NCBI GenBank assembly: GCA_900542595.1
Contig: UQOB01000027.1
Coordinates: forward strand, 1 to 15,740
DNA: 15,740 nucleotides
Source: an uncultured Mollicutes bacterium
GTDB lineage: Bacteria; Bacillota_I; Bacilli_A; RFN20; CAG-826
Direction of reading: 5' to 3'
The translations under genes were made by a program, and so were the position numbers. The stretch's first letter is position 1; each line of letters begins with the position of its first letter. Under the pieces are notes generated by a model, which did not search any database, had not been told where the DNA came from, and saw only the letters and a program-made list of their open reading frames with translations. This document shows, in pieces, positions 7,377-14,216 of this stretch.

Positions 7377-8289
7377 AGAAATTTATGATGTCATGGTCAT
7401 AGGGGGAGGCCCGGCAGGAATGTCGGCCTCTCTTTATGCACTTAGGGATGACAAAAAAGTATTGCTCTTAGAAAAAGAATCGATCGGAGGGCAAATCGCT
7501 ACTTCTCCGAGGGTAGAAAACTTCCCGACTAAAGAAACAATCTCGGGAACCGAACTCGCCGATGAGATGTTCACCCAAGTGATGAACTTAGGAGTTCACT
7601 TCGAGCTCGATACCATCACGGAAGTAAGAAAAGATGATGATCTCTTCGCTTTAGTGGGAACGTACGGGACCTATTACGGGAAGACCGTGATCATCGCGAC
7701 CGGCGTTAAATCCTTAAAGCTCAATGTGCCGGGGGAAGAAGAATTCTCCGGCAAAGGGGTCAGCTATTGCGCGACCTGCGATGGGCCCTTCTTTAAGGGG
7801 CAAAATACTGCAGTAATCGGGGATGCTAATAGCGCTCTTCAATACGCTTTACTCCTCTCCTCTTATTGCCCAAACGTCACTTTACTCACCTTGACTGATA
7901 AACTGTTCGGTGAGCGGATGCTCATTGAAAAAGTCAAGGCGACATCGAATATTAAGATCATTAGTAAGGTTCAAACTACCGCGTTTATCGGGAATAATGA
8001 TTTAGAGAAGATTGCCTATAAAGACGCAAAAACGGGGGAGATTAAAGAACTTCCGGTCAAAGGAGCATTCGTTGCAATCGGAAAGAAAGCCCAAAACGAA
8101 ATCTTTGAAAACTTCGTCGATTTAGAAAAAGGCTATATTCTTACCGATGACAATATGCAAACAAAAACCCCGGGGATGTACGCGGCCGGGGATTGTCGAT
8201 TAAAGGCGGTTAAGCAAGCGATCACCGCTTGTAACGATGGCGCAATAGCGGCTATCAACGCGATAAAATATCTCGCTCTTCACTCGTAA
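7366..8289 (+). CDS. trxB: Thioredoxin-reductase-like flavoprotein, NADPH motifs altered
   Basis: This 307-residue flavoenzyme has the low-molecular-weight thioredoxin reductase plan. The FAD-binding GGGPAG is at 13-18, followed by GGQI (41-44). The redox pair Cys135/Cys138 lies in SYCATCDG. The second FAD motif is MYAAGDC (271-277), then KQAITACNDGAIAA. The pyridine-nucleotide domain is odd: the usual GGGxSA is GDANSA (152-157), and the HRRxxxR that grips the NADPH phosphate is absent (LTLTDKLFGER at 174-184). It may therefore use NADH, ferredoxin or another donor. It overlaps the end of nrdD by 11 bases, implying translational coupling, and probably reduces the redoxin domain of NrdD. Its 3' end overlaps nrdG, which runs the other way. 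Family secure; electron donor unknown. Confidence 0.9.
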   Translation: MQPKEIYDVMVIGGGPAGMSASLYALRDDKKVLLLEKESIGGQIATSPRVENFPTKETISGTELADEMFTQVMNLGVHFELDTITEVRKDDDLFALVGTYGTYYGKTVIIATGVKSLKLNVPGEEEFSGKGVSYCATCDGPFFKGQNTAVIGDANSALQYALLLSSYCPNVTLLTLTDKLFGERMLIEKVKATSNIKIISKVQTTAFIGNNDLEKIAYKDAKTGEIKELPVKGAFVAIGKKAQNEIFENFVDLEKGYILTDDNMQTKTPGMYAAGDCRLKAVKQAITACNDGAIAAINAIKYLALHS

Positions 8290-8972
8290 CCACGGAGCGA
8301 AACATAACCCACATAAGGTTTAACAATCTCGAGGAAGCGTTCGGCTTCCTCTTTTTTAATGCTGTGGAGGCCTTGTTTTAAACAGGTATCTTTGCTTACA
8401 AATTTTTGGAGGAAATATTTCGGGGCTCCCTTGATTAACTTCCCGATAGAATCAAAGTCTTTTTCTTCGTGAAATTCTTGGACGATGGTCGTTCTGAATT
8501 CATAGGGAAAGTCGTGAGTTAGTAGGTAATCGATACTTTCTTTGACTTTTTTAAAGTCGACTGTAACTCCAGCCGTAAGGTTATACTTTTCTTCGCTATT
8601 CTTGATATCGTTTGCCGCGTAATCGATCAATTTTTCCTCAATCAACTCTTTTAAAAGCTCTGGGTTAGTCCCATTAGTGTCCAATTTCACTAAATAACCC
8701 AAATCTTTAATGGTTTTAATCTTATCTTTTAAATCGACCATTAAAGTGGGTTCCCCACCAGTGATACAAACCCCTTCTAAGATACCTTTCCGCTTCTTAA
8801 GGTAAGACAAAATTTCCTCAAAAGGATACTTCGGAAGGGAGCCGGGATTAAGAACTAGATCGCCATTATGGCAGAAGGGGCAACGAAAATTGCAGCCCCC
8901 AAAAAATAAAGTGCAGGCCACCACTTGATCAAAGTCGACAAGACTAAGCTTTTCAATACCCGAAACATCCAT
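8280..8972 (-). CDS. nrdG: Anaerobic ribonucleotide reductase activating protein (radical SAM)
   Basis: NrdG reduces S-adenosylmethionine with a 4Fe-4S cluster to place the glycyl radical on NrdD. The cluster motif is CNFRCPFC (CX3CX2C) near residue 27 of the chosen start. It is followed by the radical-SAM GGEP segment in VCITGGEPTL and by VKLDTNGTNPELL. The opening GIEKLSLVDF matches the clostridial NrdG-type N-terminus. Start 8972 is preferred: AAGGA lies 4 bases upstream and the family similarity begins there. ATG 8993 is in frame, adds seven residues and lacks a ribosome site. The gene converges on the flavoprotein gene with a 10-base overlap. The stop is TGA, which argues that TGA is not read as tryptophan in this organism. 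Confidence 0.93.
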   Translation of the reverse strand: MDVSGIEKLSLVDFDQVVACTLFFGGCNFRCPFCHNGDLVLNPGSLPKYPFEEILSYLKKRKGILEGVCITGGEPTLMVDLKDKIKTIKDLGYLVKLDTNGTNPELLKELIEEKLIDYAANDIKNSEEKYNLTAGVTVDFKKVKESIDYLLTHDFPYEFRTTIVQEFHEEKDFDSIGKLIKGAPKYFLQKFVSKDTCLKQGLHSIKKEEAERFLEIVKPYVGYVSLRGYE

Positions 8973-9000
8973 TTTTCCTTGTAAAACCTCCATATTTTAT

Positions 9001-9027
9001 AAAAAAGGGAGGTATTTCTCCTCCCTT
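9001..9027 (-). terminator. Rho-independent terminator of the sigma-serpin operon
   Basis: On the minus strand a perfect 8-bp stem (AAGGGAGG with CCTCCCTT, arms 9020-9027 and 9005-9012) with a 7-base loop is followed by a T-run. It lies 25 bases after the stop of the serpin-like gene and just before the nrdG start, separating the two transcription units. Confidence 0.85.
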
Positions 9028-9051
9028 ATTTTACGGGTTTTTAAGCGATAA

Positions 9052-10521
9052 TTAAACCTTTAATTCATAGGCCGGGTCATTGACAAAACCGACTTCAATC
9101 GGGATGCTAACCACTTCATTAGTCCCCCTAACTGTAGCGTGAGGACTATCGACGATGAAGAAGAAAGGCTCATCGAGACGGACAACGCGGGGTTCTGGTC
9201 CCTCTTTGTCTGATGATTCATCGCCACTCGCAATGGTAACACTCGCCGCGTAGAAGCCTTCATAATCGAACCGCATGATGGAAGTTTGAAAATAAGAGGC
9301 AAGGGTTTGACTGTCCGAGAAAATGGGGCCGAGGAAAGCACCGGTTGCATAAAGAGATTTTAATTCGTCGACCTTATATAAAGTTTCATCGATTTCCACT
9401 TTGCTATTAAGTTCAAAACAAGGAACTTCGATTTCAATCGGAATGTTCCATCCCTCCCACTTACCATCACTAATGGTATCGTAAGTAAGAGTGTAATCTT
9501 CCTGAATAATATGAGGGATCGCCTCTTCCCAAGTCGCTTGTTCTTCCTTTTGGAAAAAGTTCACCACTAAATGATTTAAAGCATCCATCGTGTAACCATT
9601 AAATAGCCCTTCATGCGTAACGTAGCTAGAAGTAGCTTCTAAGTGGAGATAAGGGACCACTTCTTCTTTCTCTCCATCAACATAATACGGAAGCATCATC
9701 GAGCCATTTTGAATGGCATCTAAAAGGGATTTTTGAATTTTTGGCGTGAAATAATCGAAGAGATAGTACGCGGTGATGATAGCGGAGGTCAAACCTGGCT
9801 GTAAATCTCCTTCTTTTAGCTCTGGATGAATGGGGAAAGAAGAAAATTCTTCTTTCAGGAAGCTATTTACTTTATCAACGGTGATTTCCCCATTGATTAA
9901 GCTCCCGAAGTAATCATTTTGGAAGGCTTCTTTTAAAGGTTCAAAGGCTTCAGCATTAAAGTTCGTGGTATTGACCCACAAAGTATTAGCGAACTTGGCT
10001 CCAAAGGAATCGCTATAAGCCCCGCCTTCAGCGGTTGCCCCGGCTAAACAAGCAATCTCATGAGCGGCTCTCCCAATTTCTTCTTGGCTTTCCGCATTAA
10101 AAAACTTCAGCATCCCTTCTTGCACTTCTTCACCAGAAAGATAAGAGATAGTGGCTAAATTAAGGAAATAATCGACAAGAGAGAAAGCTTTCGACTTATC
10201 AACTACTTCATAGATAAGAGGAACAGTCTTTTGAACGACGGTCTTATAGATATCGATGGATCTTTGGGAGATATCCCGGGAAAAGGTTGGGGCCGAGGCT
10301 TTCGCGATGACATTGCCGTAAGGATTTAGGGGTTTAGCTAAGGCGAAAGAAATCCCCACCACTAAACCGCAGGCGACGACACCGCTCCCTAAAGCGGTAG
10401 CCATTTTGAGCTTTCTATGCGTTACTTCTTCCGGTTTACTCTTCTCTTCTAAAGAGATAATTTCCGGCGTTTGTTTTTCAATTTTCTCCGCAAACATTGC
10501 TTTAATTTTTTGTTTTTTCAT
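9052..10521 (-). CDS. Membrane-anchored serpin-like protein, candidate anti-sigma/sensor
   Basis: Of 489 residues, 1-40 are a charged, probably cytoplasmic tail, 41-62 one membrane helix, and about 80-485 an outer domain that fits the serpin fold. Serpin-like blocks appear in order: SLVDYFLNLATISYLSGEEV (114-133), the place of SPLSI and helix B; AKFANTLWVN (175-184); IEIEVPCFEL (362-371) then KVDELKSLYATGAF (383-396); the hinge QTSIMRFDYEGFYAASVTIA (412-431), which aligns with the canonical EEGTEAAAAT; PFFFIVDS (452-459); and IPIEVGFVNDP (473-483), the final strand. No zinc anti-sigma motif (HX3CX2C) is present. The gene overlaps the sigma factor gene by 20 bases; GAGGTG sets the start. By position it should be the anti-sigma factor. 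The serpin call is by eye from several aligned blocks; the anti-sigma role is inference. Confidence 0.7.
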   Translation of the reverse strand: MKKQKIKAMFAEKIEKQTPEIISLEEKSKPEEVTHRKLKMATALGSGVVACGLVVGISFALAKPLNPYGNVIAKASAPTFSRDISQRSIDIYKTVVQKTVPLIYEVVDKSKAFSLVDYFLNLATISYLSGEEVQEGMLKFFNAESQEEIGRAAHEIACLAGATAEGGAYSDSFGAKFANTLWVNTTNFNAEAFEPLKEAFQNDYFGSLINGEITVDKVNSFLKEEFSSFPIHPELKEGDLQPGLTSAIITAYYLFDYFTPKIQKSLLDAIQNGSMMLPYYVDGEKEEVVPYLHLEATSSYVTHEGLFNGYTMDALNHLVVNFFQKEEQATWEEAIPHIIQEDYTLTYDTISDGKWEGWNIPIEIEVPCFELNSKVEIDETLYKVDELKSLYATGAFLGPIFSDSQTLASYFQTSIMRFDYEGFYAASVTIASGDESSDKEGPEPRVVRLDEPFFFIVDSPHATVRGTNEVVSIPIEVGFVNDPAYELKV

Positions 10522-11008
10522 TTTTCACCTCGTATTTACTCCGGAGTTTCTTAATCGCTCCTTTATAGATTAAGTGGGATTCGCTCTTCTTGATTCCGGT
10601 TAAATCTTCAATGGCCCGGAAAGAGAGATCAAAGACCGCATGGAGGACGACCACATAGGTTTCTTTAGATGTCAAAGAAGCTTCTAAATCAGTGAGATAA
10701 GAATCGTCATAGCTCACTGGTTCATGTTCTTCGTCCAGTGTTCCCATTACTTTTTGGTTCTTCTGAATGGCTAGCCTTCTCGCGGTCGTGAGAAGATACT
10801 TTTCCACCGCGAAAGGGCTTTTGATGTTGCTTCTTGTTTCCCAAACTTTTAGAAAAGTTTCTTGATAACAATCTTCCGCTAAAGATTGGTCAACCAAGAG
10901 AGAACGCACCAAGAAAAAGACCAAATGCTTGTAAGCTTGGTAAATCGCAGCGAAACTATTTTCATCGCCACGTAAGAACTTTTCGGCCGTCGTTAAGGAT
11001 ACTTTCAT
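10502..11008 (-). CDS. ECF-type RNA polymerase sigma factor
   Basis: This 168-residue sigma-70 family factor has only regions 2 and 4. Region 2 covers about residues 8-85: LRGDENSFAAIYQAYKHLVF, AEDCYQETFLKVWE (the core-binding and -10-reading part) and YLLTTARRLAIQK. Region 4 covers about 105-158, with the helix-turn-helix SFRAIEDLTGIKKSESHLIYK, which reads the -35 element. Such factors redirect RNA polymerase to stress or envelope genes and are usually held by a membrane anti-sigma encoded next door. Here that place is taken by the serpin-like membrane gene, which it overlaps by 20 bases. The start is set by TGAGGA 5 bases upstream. The target genes are unknown; the divergent PH-domain gene is one candidate. 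Confidence 0.88.
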   Translation of the reverse strand: MKVSLTTAEKFLRGDENSFAAIYQAYKHLVFFLVRSLLVDQSLAEDCYQETFLKVWETRSNIKSPFAVEKYLLTTARRLAIQKNQKVMGTLDEEHEPVSYDDSYLTDLEASLTSKETYVVVLHAVFDLSFRAIEDLTGIKKSESHLIYKGAIKKLRSKYEVKNEKTKN

Positions 11009-11118
11009 TGTTCCTCATAAGTATAAGATGAATAAATCTCCCTTTTGTCCAAAAAAACTTTCCTGCTATCTTTTAAAATTTTCTTTCCTTGCTTTATAGT
11101 TATGTTAAGGAAAGATAT

Positions 11119-11793
11119 ATGAAGCCGATTAAAGAAAACTATTTTATTAAAAAGGAAGAGGTCAATTTTGATCCTTCGATCGAATCTCTCGTCGGAGAAG
11201 ATGAAAAAATTCTCTGGAAAGGAAAACCTTACCGGAAATCCTTCATTTTGAACGCTTTCTTTAAGATGTTTTTTATCATTCTTATCTGGCTTTTATTCGA
11301 TGCTGCCTTCATGACCATCTTATTTGTCTTCGTCCCCTCGATTCCGTGGTGGGTGATTCTCATCGTCTGTGTTTTCTTCCTTTTCCATCTCTTTCCGGTT
11401 TGGATATGGATCACGAACATCGTGACCGCCAGCCGAAGGCAGAAGTTAGAAGAGTACGCTTTTACTGATAAAAGAATCATCATTAAGAAAGGTTTGATTG
11501 GCGCAAACCTTCAAAGCATTAATTATTCTTCAATCACCAGCGTCAATATTCGAATCGGCCTCATTGAGCGTTTATGTAAAGTTGGGGATATTTATATCGC
11601 ATCCGAAAATCAAGGAGCGGTCTTAGAAGATATCCAAGACCCCTACTTCATCTATGACCGACTTCAAAAAATCGCTAATGATATTAAGGCTGATATTCTC
11701 TACCCTAATGCTTTACGACCAAAAGAAAATCCCGGCTATAAAACCAGCTACCGAATGGAAGACGATTTCTTAAACATGGATAAAAAGCTCTAA
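11119..11793 (+). CDS. Bacterial PH-domain (YdbS/YdbT-like) membrane protein
   Basis: This 224-residue protein starts with a short polar part ending in GEDEKILWKGKPYRKSF (26-42), a typical lead-in to the bPH2 family. Two membrane helices follow (about 43-72 and 76-100). A bacterial PH domain then runs from about 106 to 190: YAFTDKRIIIKKGLIG (113-128), the SINYSSITSVNIRIG strand pair (133-147) and VGDIYIASEN. Related B. subtilis proteins YdbS/YdbT affect resistance to envelope-active compounds, so an envelope role is plausible but unproven. ATG 11119 is chosen because AAGGA lies 7 bases upstream; an in-frame TTG at 11089 is less likely. It is divergent from the sigma-serpin operon, 110 bases away. 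A TATAGT at 11095-11100 may be its -10. Confidence 0.8.
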   Translation: MKPIKENYFIKKEEVNFDPSIESLVGEDEKILWKGKPYRKSFILNAFFKMFFIILIWLLFDAAFMTILFVFVPSIPWWVILIVCVFFLFHLFPVWIWITNIVTASRRQKLEEYAFTDKRIIIKKGLIGANLQSINYSSITSVNIRIGLIERLCKVGDIYIASENQGAVLEDIQDPYFIYDRLQKIANDIKADILYPNALRPKENPGYKTSYRMEDDFLNMDKKL

Positions 11794-11963
11794 GAATTTT
11801 CCTTCTCTATTTCTAATTTCTTCCGATCATGTCCTTCTTTAATTATGAAGATAGAACTTGTGACTAAACAGACAAAAGAAACTACCAAAGTCGGATCGAA
11901 GAAATAGAAGGAATCTTTTACTTCATATAGGTAGGGAATCACATAAGGATCAATTATCACCAT
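11790..11963 (-). CDS. Small single-pass membrane protein, 57 residues, unknown
   Basis: The ATG at 11963 is preceded by CTAAGGAGGG, a near-perfect Shine-Dalgarno 7 bases upstream, which argues strongly for real translation despite the small size. The peptide has an aromatic N-terminal half (YVIPYLYEVKDSFYFFDP), one membrane helix (about residues 25-41, LVVSFVCLVTSSIFIIK) and a charged tail rich in Lys and Glu. It would be anchored with one end in the cytoplasm. The frame is open upstream to a TTG at 12002, but that start has no ribosome site. Its stop overlaps the stop of the convergent PH-domain gene by 4 bases. No family recognised. Confidence 0.6.
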   Translation of the reverse strand: MVIIDPYVIPYLYEVKDSFYFFDPTLVVSFVCLVTSSIFIIKEGHDRKKLEIEKENS

Positions 11964-12046
11964 GAGATCCCTCCTTAGAAGTCCGGGAAAGATGTAATGC
12001 AAAGCGTAATAATATTCACCGTTGTAAGTTAAGAGATTATATTTAG

Positions 12047-12103
12047 GGGTATCGTTTCTCTAGTAGGGTATCGTTTTTCTAGTAGGCTTTCATTTATCTA
12101 GTA
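12047..12103 (+). repeat. Three tandem 19-bp repeats
   Basis: Units lie at 12047-12065, 12066-12084 and 12085-12103, each ending in TCTAGTA. Units 1 and 2 differ at one base; unit 3 matches unit 2 at 15 of 19. The period is exact. They lie in the non-coding part of 11964-12310, a stretch with no gene that I can support. Iteron, regulator-binding or recombination use are all possible. Confidence 0.75.
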
Positions 12104-12151
12104 GAACTAATTTTTAAAATTCCTCAGTTCGAACGAATTTTCATCTACTAG
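12098..12151. repeat. Nested inverted repeats around GTTCGAAC
   Basis: CTAGTAG (12098-12104, the end of the third tandem unit) and CTACTAG (12145-12151) are inverted copies. Inside them AAAATTC (12116-12122) and GAATTTT (12135-12141) form a second inverted pair around the 8-bp palindrome GTTCGAAC (12127-12134). The layout resembles a protein-binding or strand-exchange site; the function is unknown. Confidence 0.5.
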
Positions 12152-12310
12152 CAAAACGCTTGAAATGAAAAAGCCCGATTTCTCGAGCAAATATCGTTCA
12201 TTTTGAGACCTTTGTTTTGTATCAAAATGTTAGTTATAAGATGCACTTGGAAAACGCCTTAAACGCCCTCAAAATTAGAAAGCGAACGCCTCTAATGCCT
12301 AATAAATAGG

Positions 12311-12562
12311 TTAATCTTCCTTTTTAGAAATTATTTCCCAGTGTCCTGTTTTCGATGGTCCAACGAAATGAATGTCTTTGGATTTCGACAATTCCCTCTC
12401 TATTGTTGCTTTTGACACGCCTATTCGTTCTGCCATTTGTCTTCTTGTTATTCTTGGATTTTCATTTATTAGGTTAATCATTTTCTCTCGAATAGAAGAT
12501 TTTTGAGCATCATTTTGAGCATCAATGGTATCAATTGGATTCAAACTATGCAAAGTAACCAT
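12311..12562 (-). CDS. Winged-helix fragment, likely C-terminal remnant of an AlbA_2-type regulator
   Basis: The 83-residue frame contains a clear helix-turn-helix: MINLINENPRITRRQMAERI then GVSKATIERELSK, ending KTGHWEII. This is the usual C-terminus of the large AlbA_2/RecG-like transcriptional regulators. The same frame continues upstream of the only ATG (12563-12616) with QPEFYVSKSYF, which fits the segment before the helix-turn-helix in that family, until a TAA at 12617-12619. The large N-terminal domain is missing and there is no ribosome site at 12562. This points to a truncated gene, not an intact small regulator, though expression cannot be excluded. Confidence 0.5.
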   Translation of the reverse strand: MVTLHSLNPIDTIDAQNDAQKSSIREKMINLINENPRITRRQMAERIGVSKATIERELSKSKDIHFVGPSKTGHWEIISKKED

Positions 12563-12694
12563 GAAATAACTCTTGCTGACATAGAACTCCGGTTGATGTT
12601 CTGTGCCCTGATAAACTTAAAAATTATCTCCCTATTTAAATTAGCATTAATAAATTATCAATTTTTCTATGTTCACTTGTCGTGTTGTTTAATT

Positions 12695-12844
12695 CTATTT
12701 GCAACAATGCTTTTTTAAAGAAACAAAATCACGGGGCAATGTCGCTACAGAAATTCAAAGTATTAAAGCAATTTCGTCATAGATTATATATGTATTTGTT
12801 TTTAATAATTCAATTATTATTTCTTCACGTTCGTGAGTTCTATT
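12695..12844 (-). pseudogene. Decayed DeoR-like helix-turn-helix relic
   Basis: In one minus-strand frame the segment NRTHEREEIIIELLKTNTYI then IYDEIALIL, an in-frame TGA (12755-12757), and ISVATLPRDFVSLKK has the pattern of a DeoR/winged-helix domain, as found at the end of AlbA_2 regulators. Stops on both sides and inside show it is broken. It is probably a second relic of the kind of gene that left the 12311-12562 fragment. The rest of 12563-12900 shows nothing else that I can support. Confidence 0.4.
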
Positions 12845-12900
12845 ACAAAATTATTTGTGCTCGTCTTTATTAAGGGCAACGCTATACTTGTTCCTATAAT

Positions 12901-13947
12901 TTAGCTGTTTTTAGAATAGAAAGTGCTTCGTCCACTACCGTGTATGGAAATCTCACCACTTTCCACAAGTTTTTTCAAAGACGCAGCTACCGATGACCTT
13001 TCAATCAAGGGACAAAGTTCCATAATTTCACTTCTTGTAAACTTGCCGACTTTTCTTGCGATTGCCTGGCGCACTTGCTCGATAGCAGGAAGTTTTGTGT
13101 CTACAAGTGCTACTCTATTTTCAAAGTCATGATAAGCCGAAAGGATTACACCCAAAAGATATTTGATGAACTGCGTATTGTCCGATTTATCTTCATGCCA
13201 CCCCACCGATGCGGATTGAAGGGCACCATAATATGCACCCTTTGTCTTTTCGATTTTCTGTTCAAGACTTATATATCGTCCAACTACATATCCAGAACGA
13301 TATAACAATAACGTTGTTAACAGCCTGCTCATTCTGCCGTTGCCGTCATTGAACGGATGGATGCATAGAAAATCATTGATAAAGATCGGGATCAATATCA
13401 ATGGGTCTACAATTCCATTATCTAACGCGCGATTATAATTCTCACAGATAGAATCTACCGCTTCCGGCGTTGCGTATGGTGCAAGTGGTTCAAATCGTAT
13501 TACTTCAGTTCCGTCACTTCTGATTTCTTGGATATAATTCTGCACATTTTTGAACCTACCCCCTATGCTGCGCCCTGAATATTGATACAGGATACCATGT
13601 AGTTGCAAGATATAATTGCGATTTATAGGGATATACTCAAAGTTTTGATGTATTGTTTTTAACACTTCCCTATAACCACTTATTTCTTCTTCATCACGAT
13701 TCCTCGGCGTAGTCTTCTCCTCGCATAACTGTTTTATTCTCGTGCTGGTTGTGATTATACCCTCGATTTTGTTTGATGCCTCAACACTTTGAATTTTGGC
13801 AATCTCAACGAGCTTTTCTAAAACCGTGGGTTTTTGAGCCAAAAAAAGCTCTTGTTTTCCTTTGCACTCATGTATCTGTGCAACAAGCGATACTATTTCA
13901 CTATCCCAAGTCTTGTTTGCGTAGGCATCGTAATTAAAAGTTTTCAT
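12901..13947 (-). CDS. Class II Fic protein (AMPylase/deAMPylase type) with C-terminal winged helix
   Basis: This 348-residue Fic protein has a complete active site, HPFNDGNGRMSR (197-208), which transfers AMP from ATP to a target hydroxyl. Its own inhibitory helix, SNKIEG (58-63, pattern S/TxxxE/N-G), lies before the Fic core, so it needs no separate antitoxin. Residues 1-110 match the Fic_N region, and the last 60 residues form a winged-helix domain (FTRSEIMELCPLIERSSVAA). The start is fixed by GGAGG 6 bases before ATG 13947; an in-frame TTG at 13971 lies upstream and inside the -10 region. Base composition and codon choice differ from nrdD, and decayed genes lie on one side, so acquisition by transfer is likely. 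Targets are unknown. Confidence 0.93.
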   Translation of the reverse strand: MKTFNYDAYANKTWDSEIVSLVAQIHECKGKQELFLAQKPTVLEKLVEIAKIQSVEASNKIEGIITTSTRIKQLCEEKTTPRNRDEEEISGYREVLKTIHQNFEYIPINRNYILQLHGILYQYSGRSIGGRFKNVQNYIQEIRSDGTEVIRFEPLAPYATPEAVDSICENYNRALDNGIVDPLILIPIFINDFLCIHPFNDGNGRMSRLLTTLLLYRSGYVVGRYISLEQKIEKTKGAYYGALQSASVGWHEDKSDNTQFIKYLLGVILSAYHDFENRVALVDTKLPAIEQVRQAIARKVGKFTRSEIMELCPLIERSSVAASLKKLVESGEISIHGSGRSTFYSKNS

Positions 13948-13963
13948 CCAACACCTCCATTTT

Positions 13964-14024
13964 TCGTCCAATTAAAGCATATTTTTGGACGATTGTCAAT
14001 AACTTTGGATGATTTTTCGTACAA
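13964..14024. promoter_or_regulatory. Operator-like half-site array around the fic promoter
   Basis: TCGTCCAA (13964-13971) and TTGGACGA (13985-13992) are perfect 8-bp inverted copies with a 13-bp spacer that holds most of the -10. Two further near copies follow: TTGGATGA (14005-14012) and TCGTACAA (14017-14024), bracketing the -35 from the far side. The spacings of 20-21 bases between successive sites put them on one face of the helix. The winged-helix end of Fic could be the binder; this is inference. Confidence 0.55.
13971..13999 (-). promoter_or_regulatory. Sigma-70-type promoter of the fic gene
   Basis: On the minus strand TTGACA (13994-13999) and TTTAAT (13971-13976) are separated by exactly 17 bases, and the base triplet before the -10 is TGC (extended -10). 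The predicted start near 13964 gives a short leader containing the GGAGG ribosome site. This is one of the strongest promoters in the window. Confidence 0.8.
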
Positions 14025-14216
14025 AAATGCTCTGTTTGAATGATTAGATATTATGTTAGATGAAAAGAATAAGATGAGCGTATAAGTTAGATTCAGTCAA
14101 GGTTTTGGCTAATTTTGGGACTAAAACAAAAATTTTTGATAAATGTTGACTGTAAATAGCTAACCTATGCGATTAACAGTGCTTCCCTTATATATCCTTA
14201 TTTATAATTTGCGAAT

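Noticed and set aside
10350..10380. Possible lipoprotein box (VVAC) in the serpin-like protein
   Set aside because: The cysteine lies in the middle of a 22-residue hydrophobic helix after a 40-residue charged tail; a membrane anchor fits better.
11048..11070. ECF-like -35 (GGAAAGTTTTTTT on the minus strand) upstream of the sigma gene
   Set aside because: The AAC core is AAAG and no matching -10 follows at 15-17 bases, so autoregulation by the sigma factor is not supported.
12040..12110. CRISPR array
   Set aside because: The repeats are directly adjacent with no spacers, the unit is only 19 bases, and no cas genes are present.
12755..12757. In-frame TGA read as tryptophan (Mycoplasma code)
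   Set aside because: nrdG ends naturally at a TGA and the other genes use TGG for tryptophan, so the relic is simply broken.
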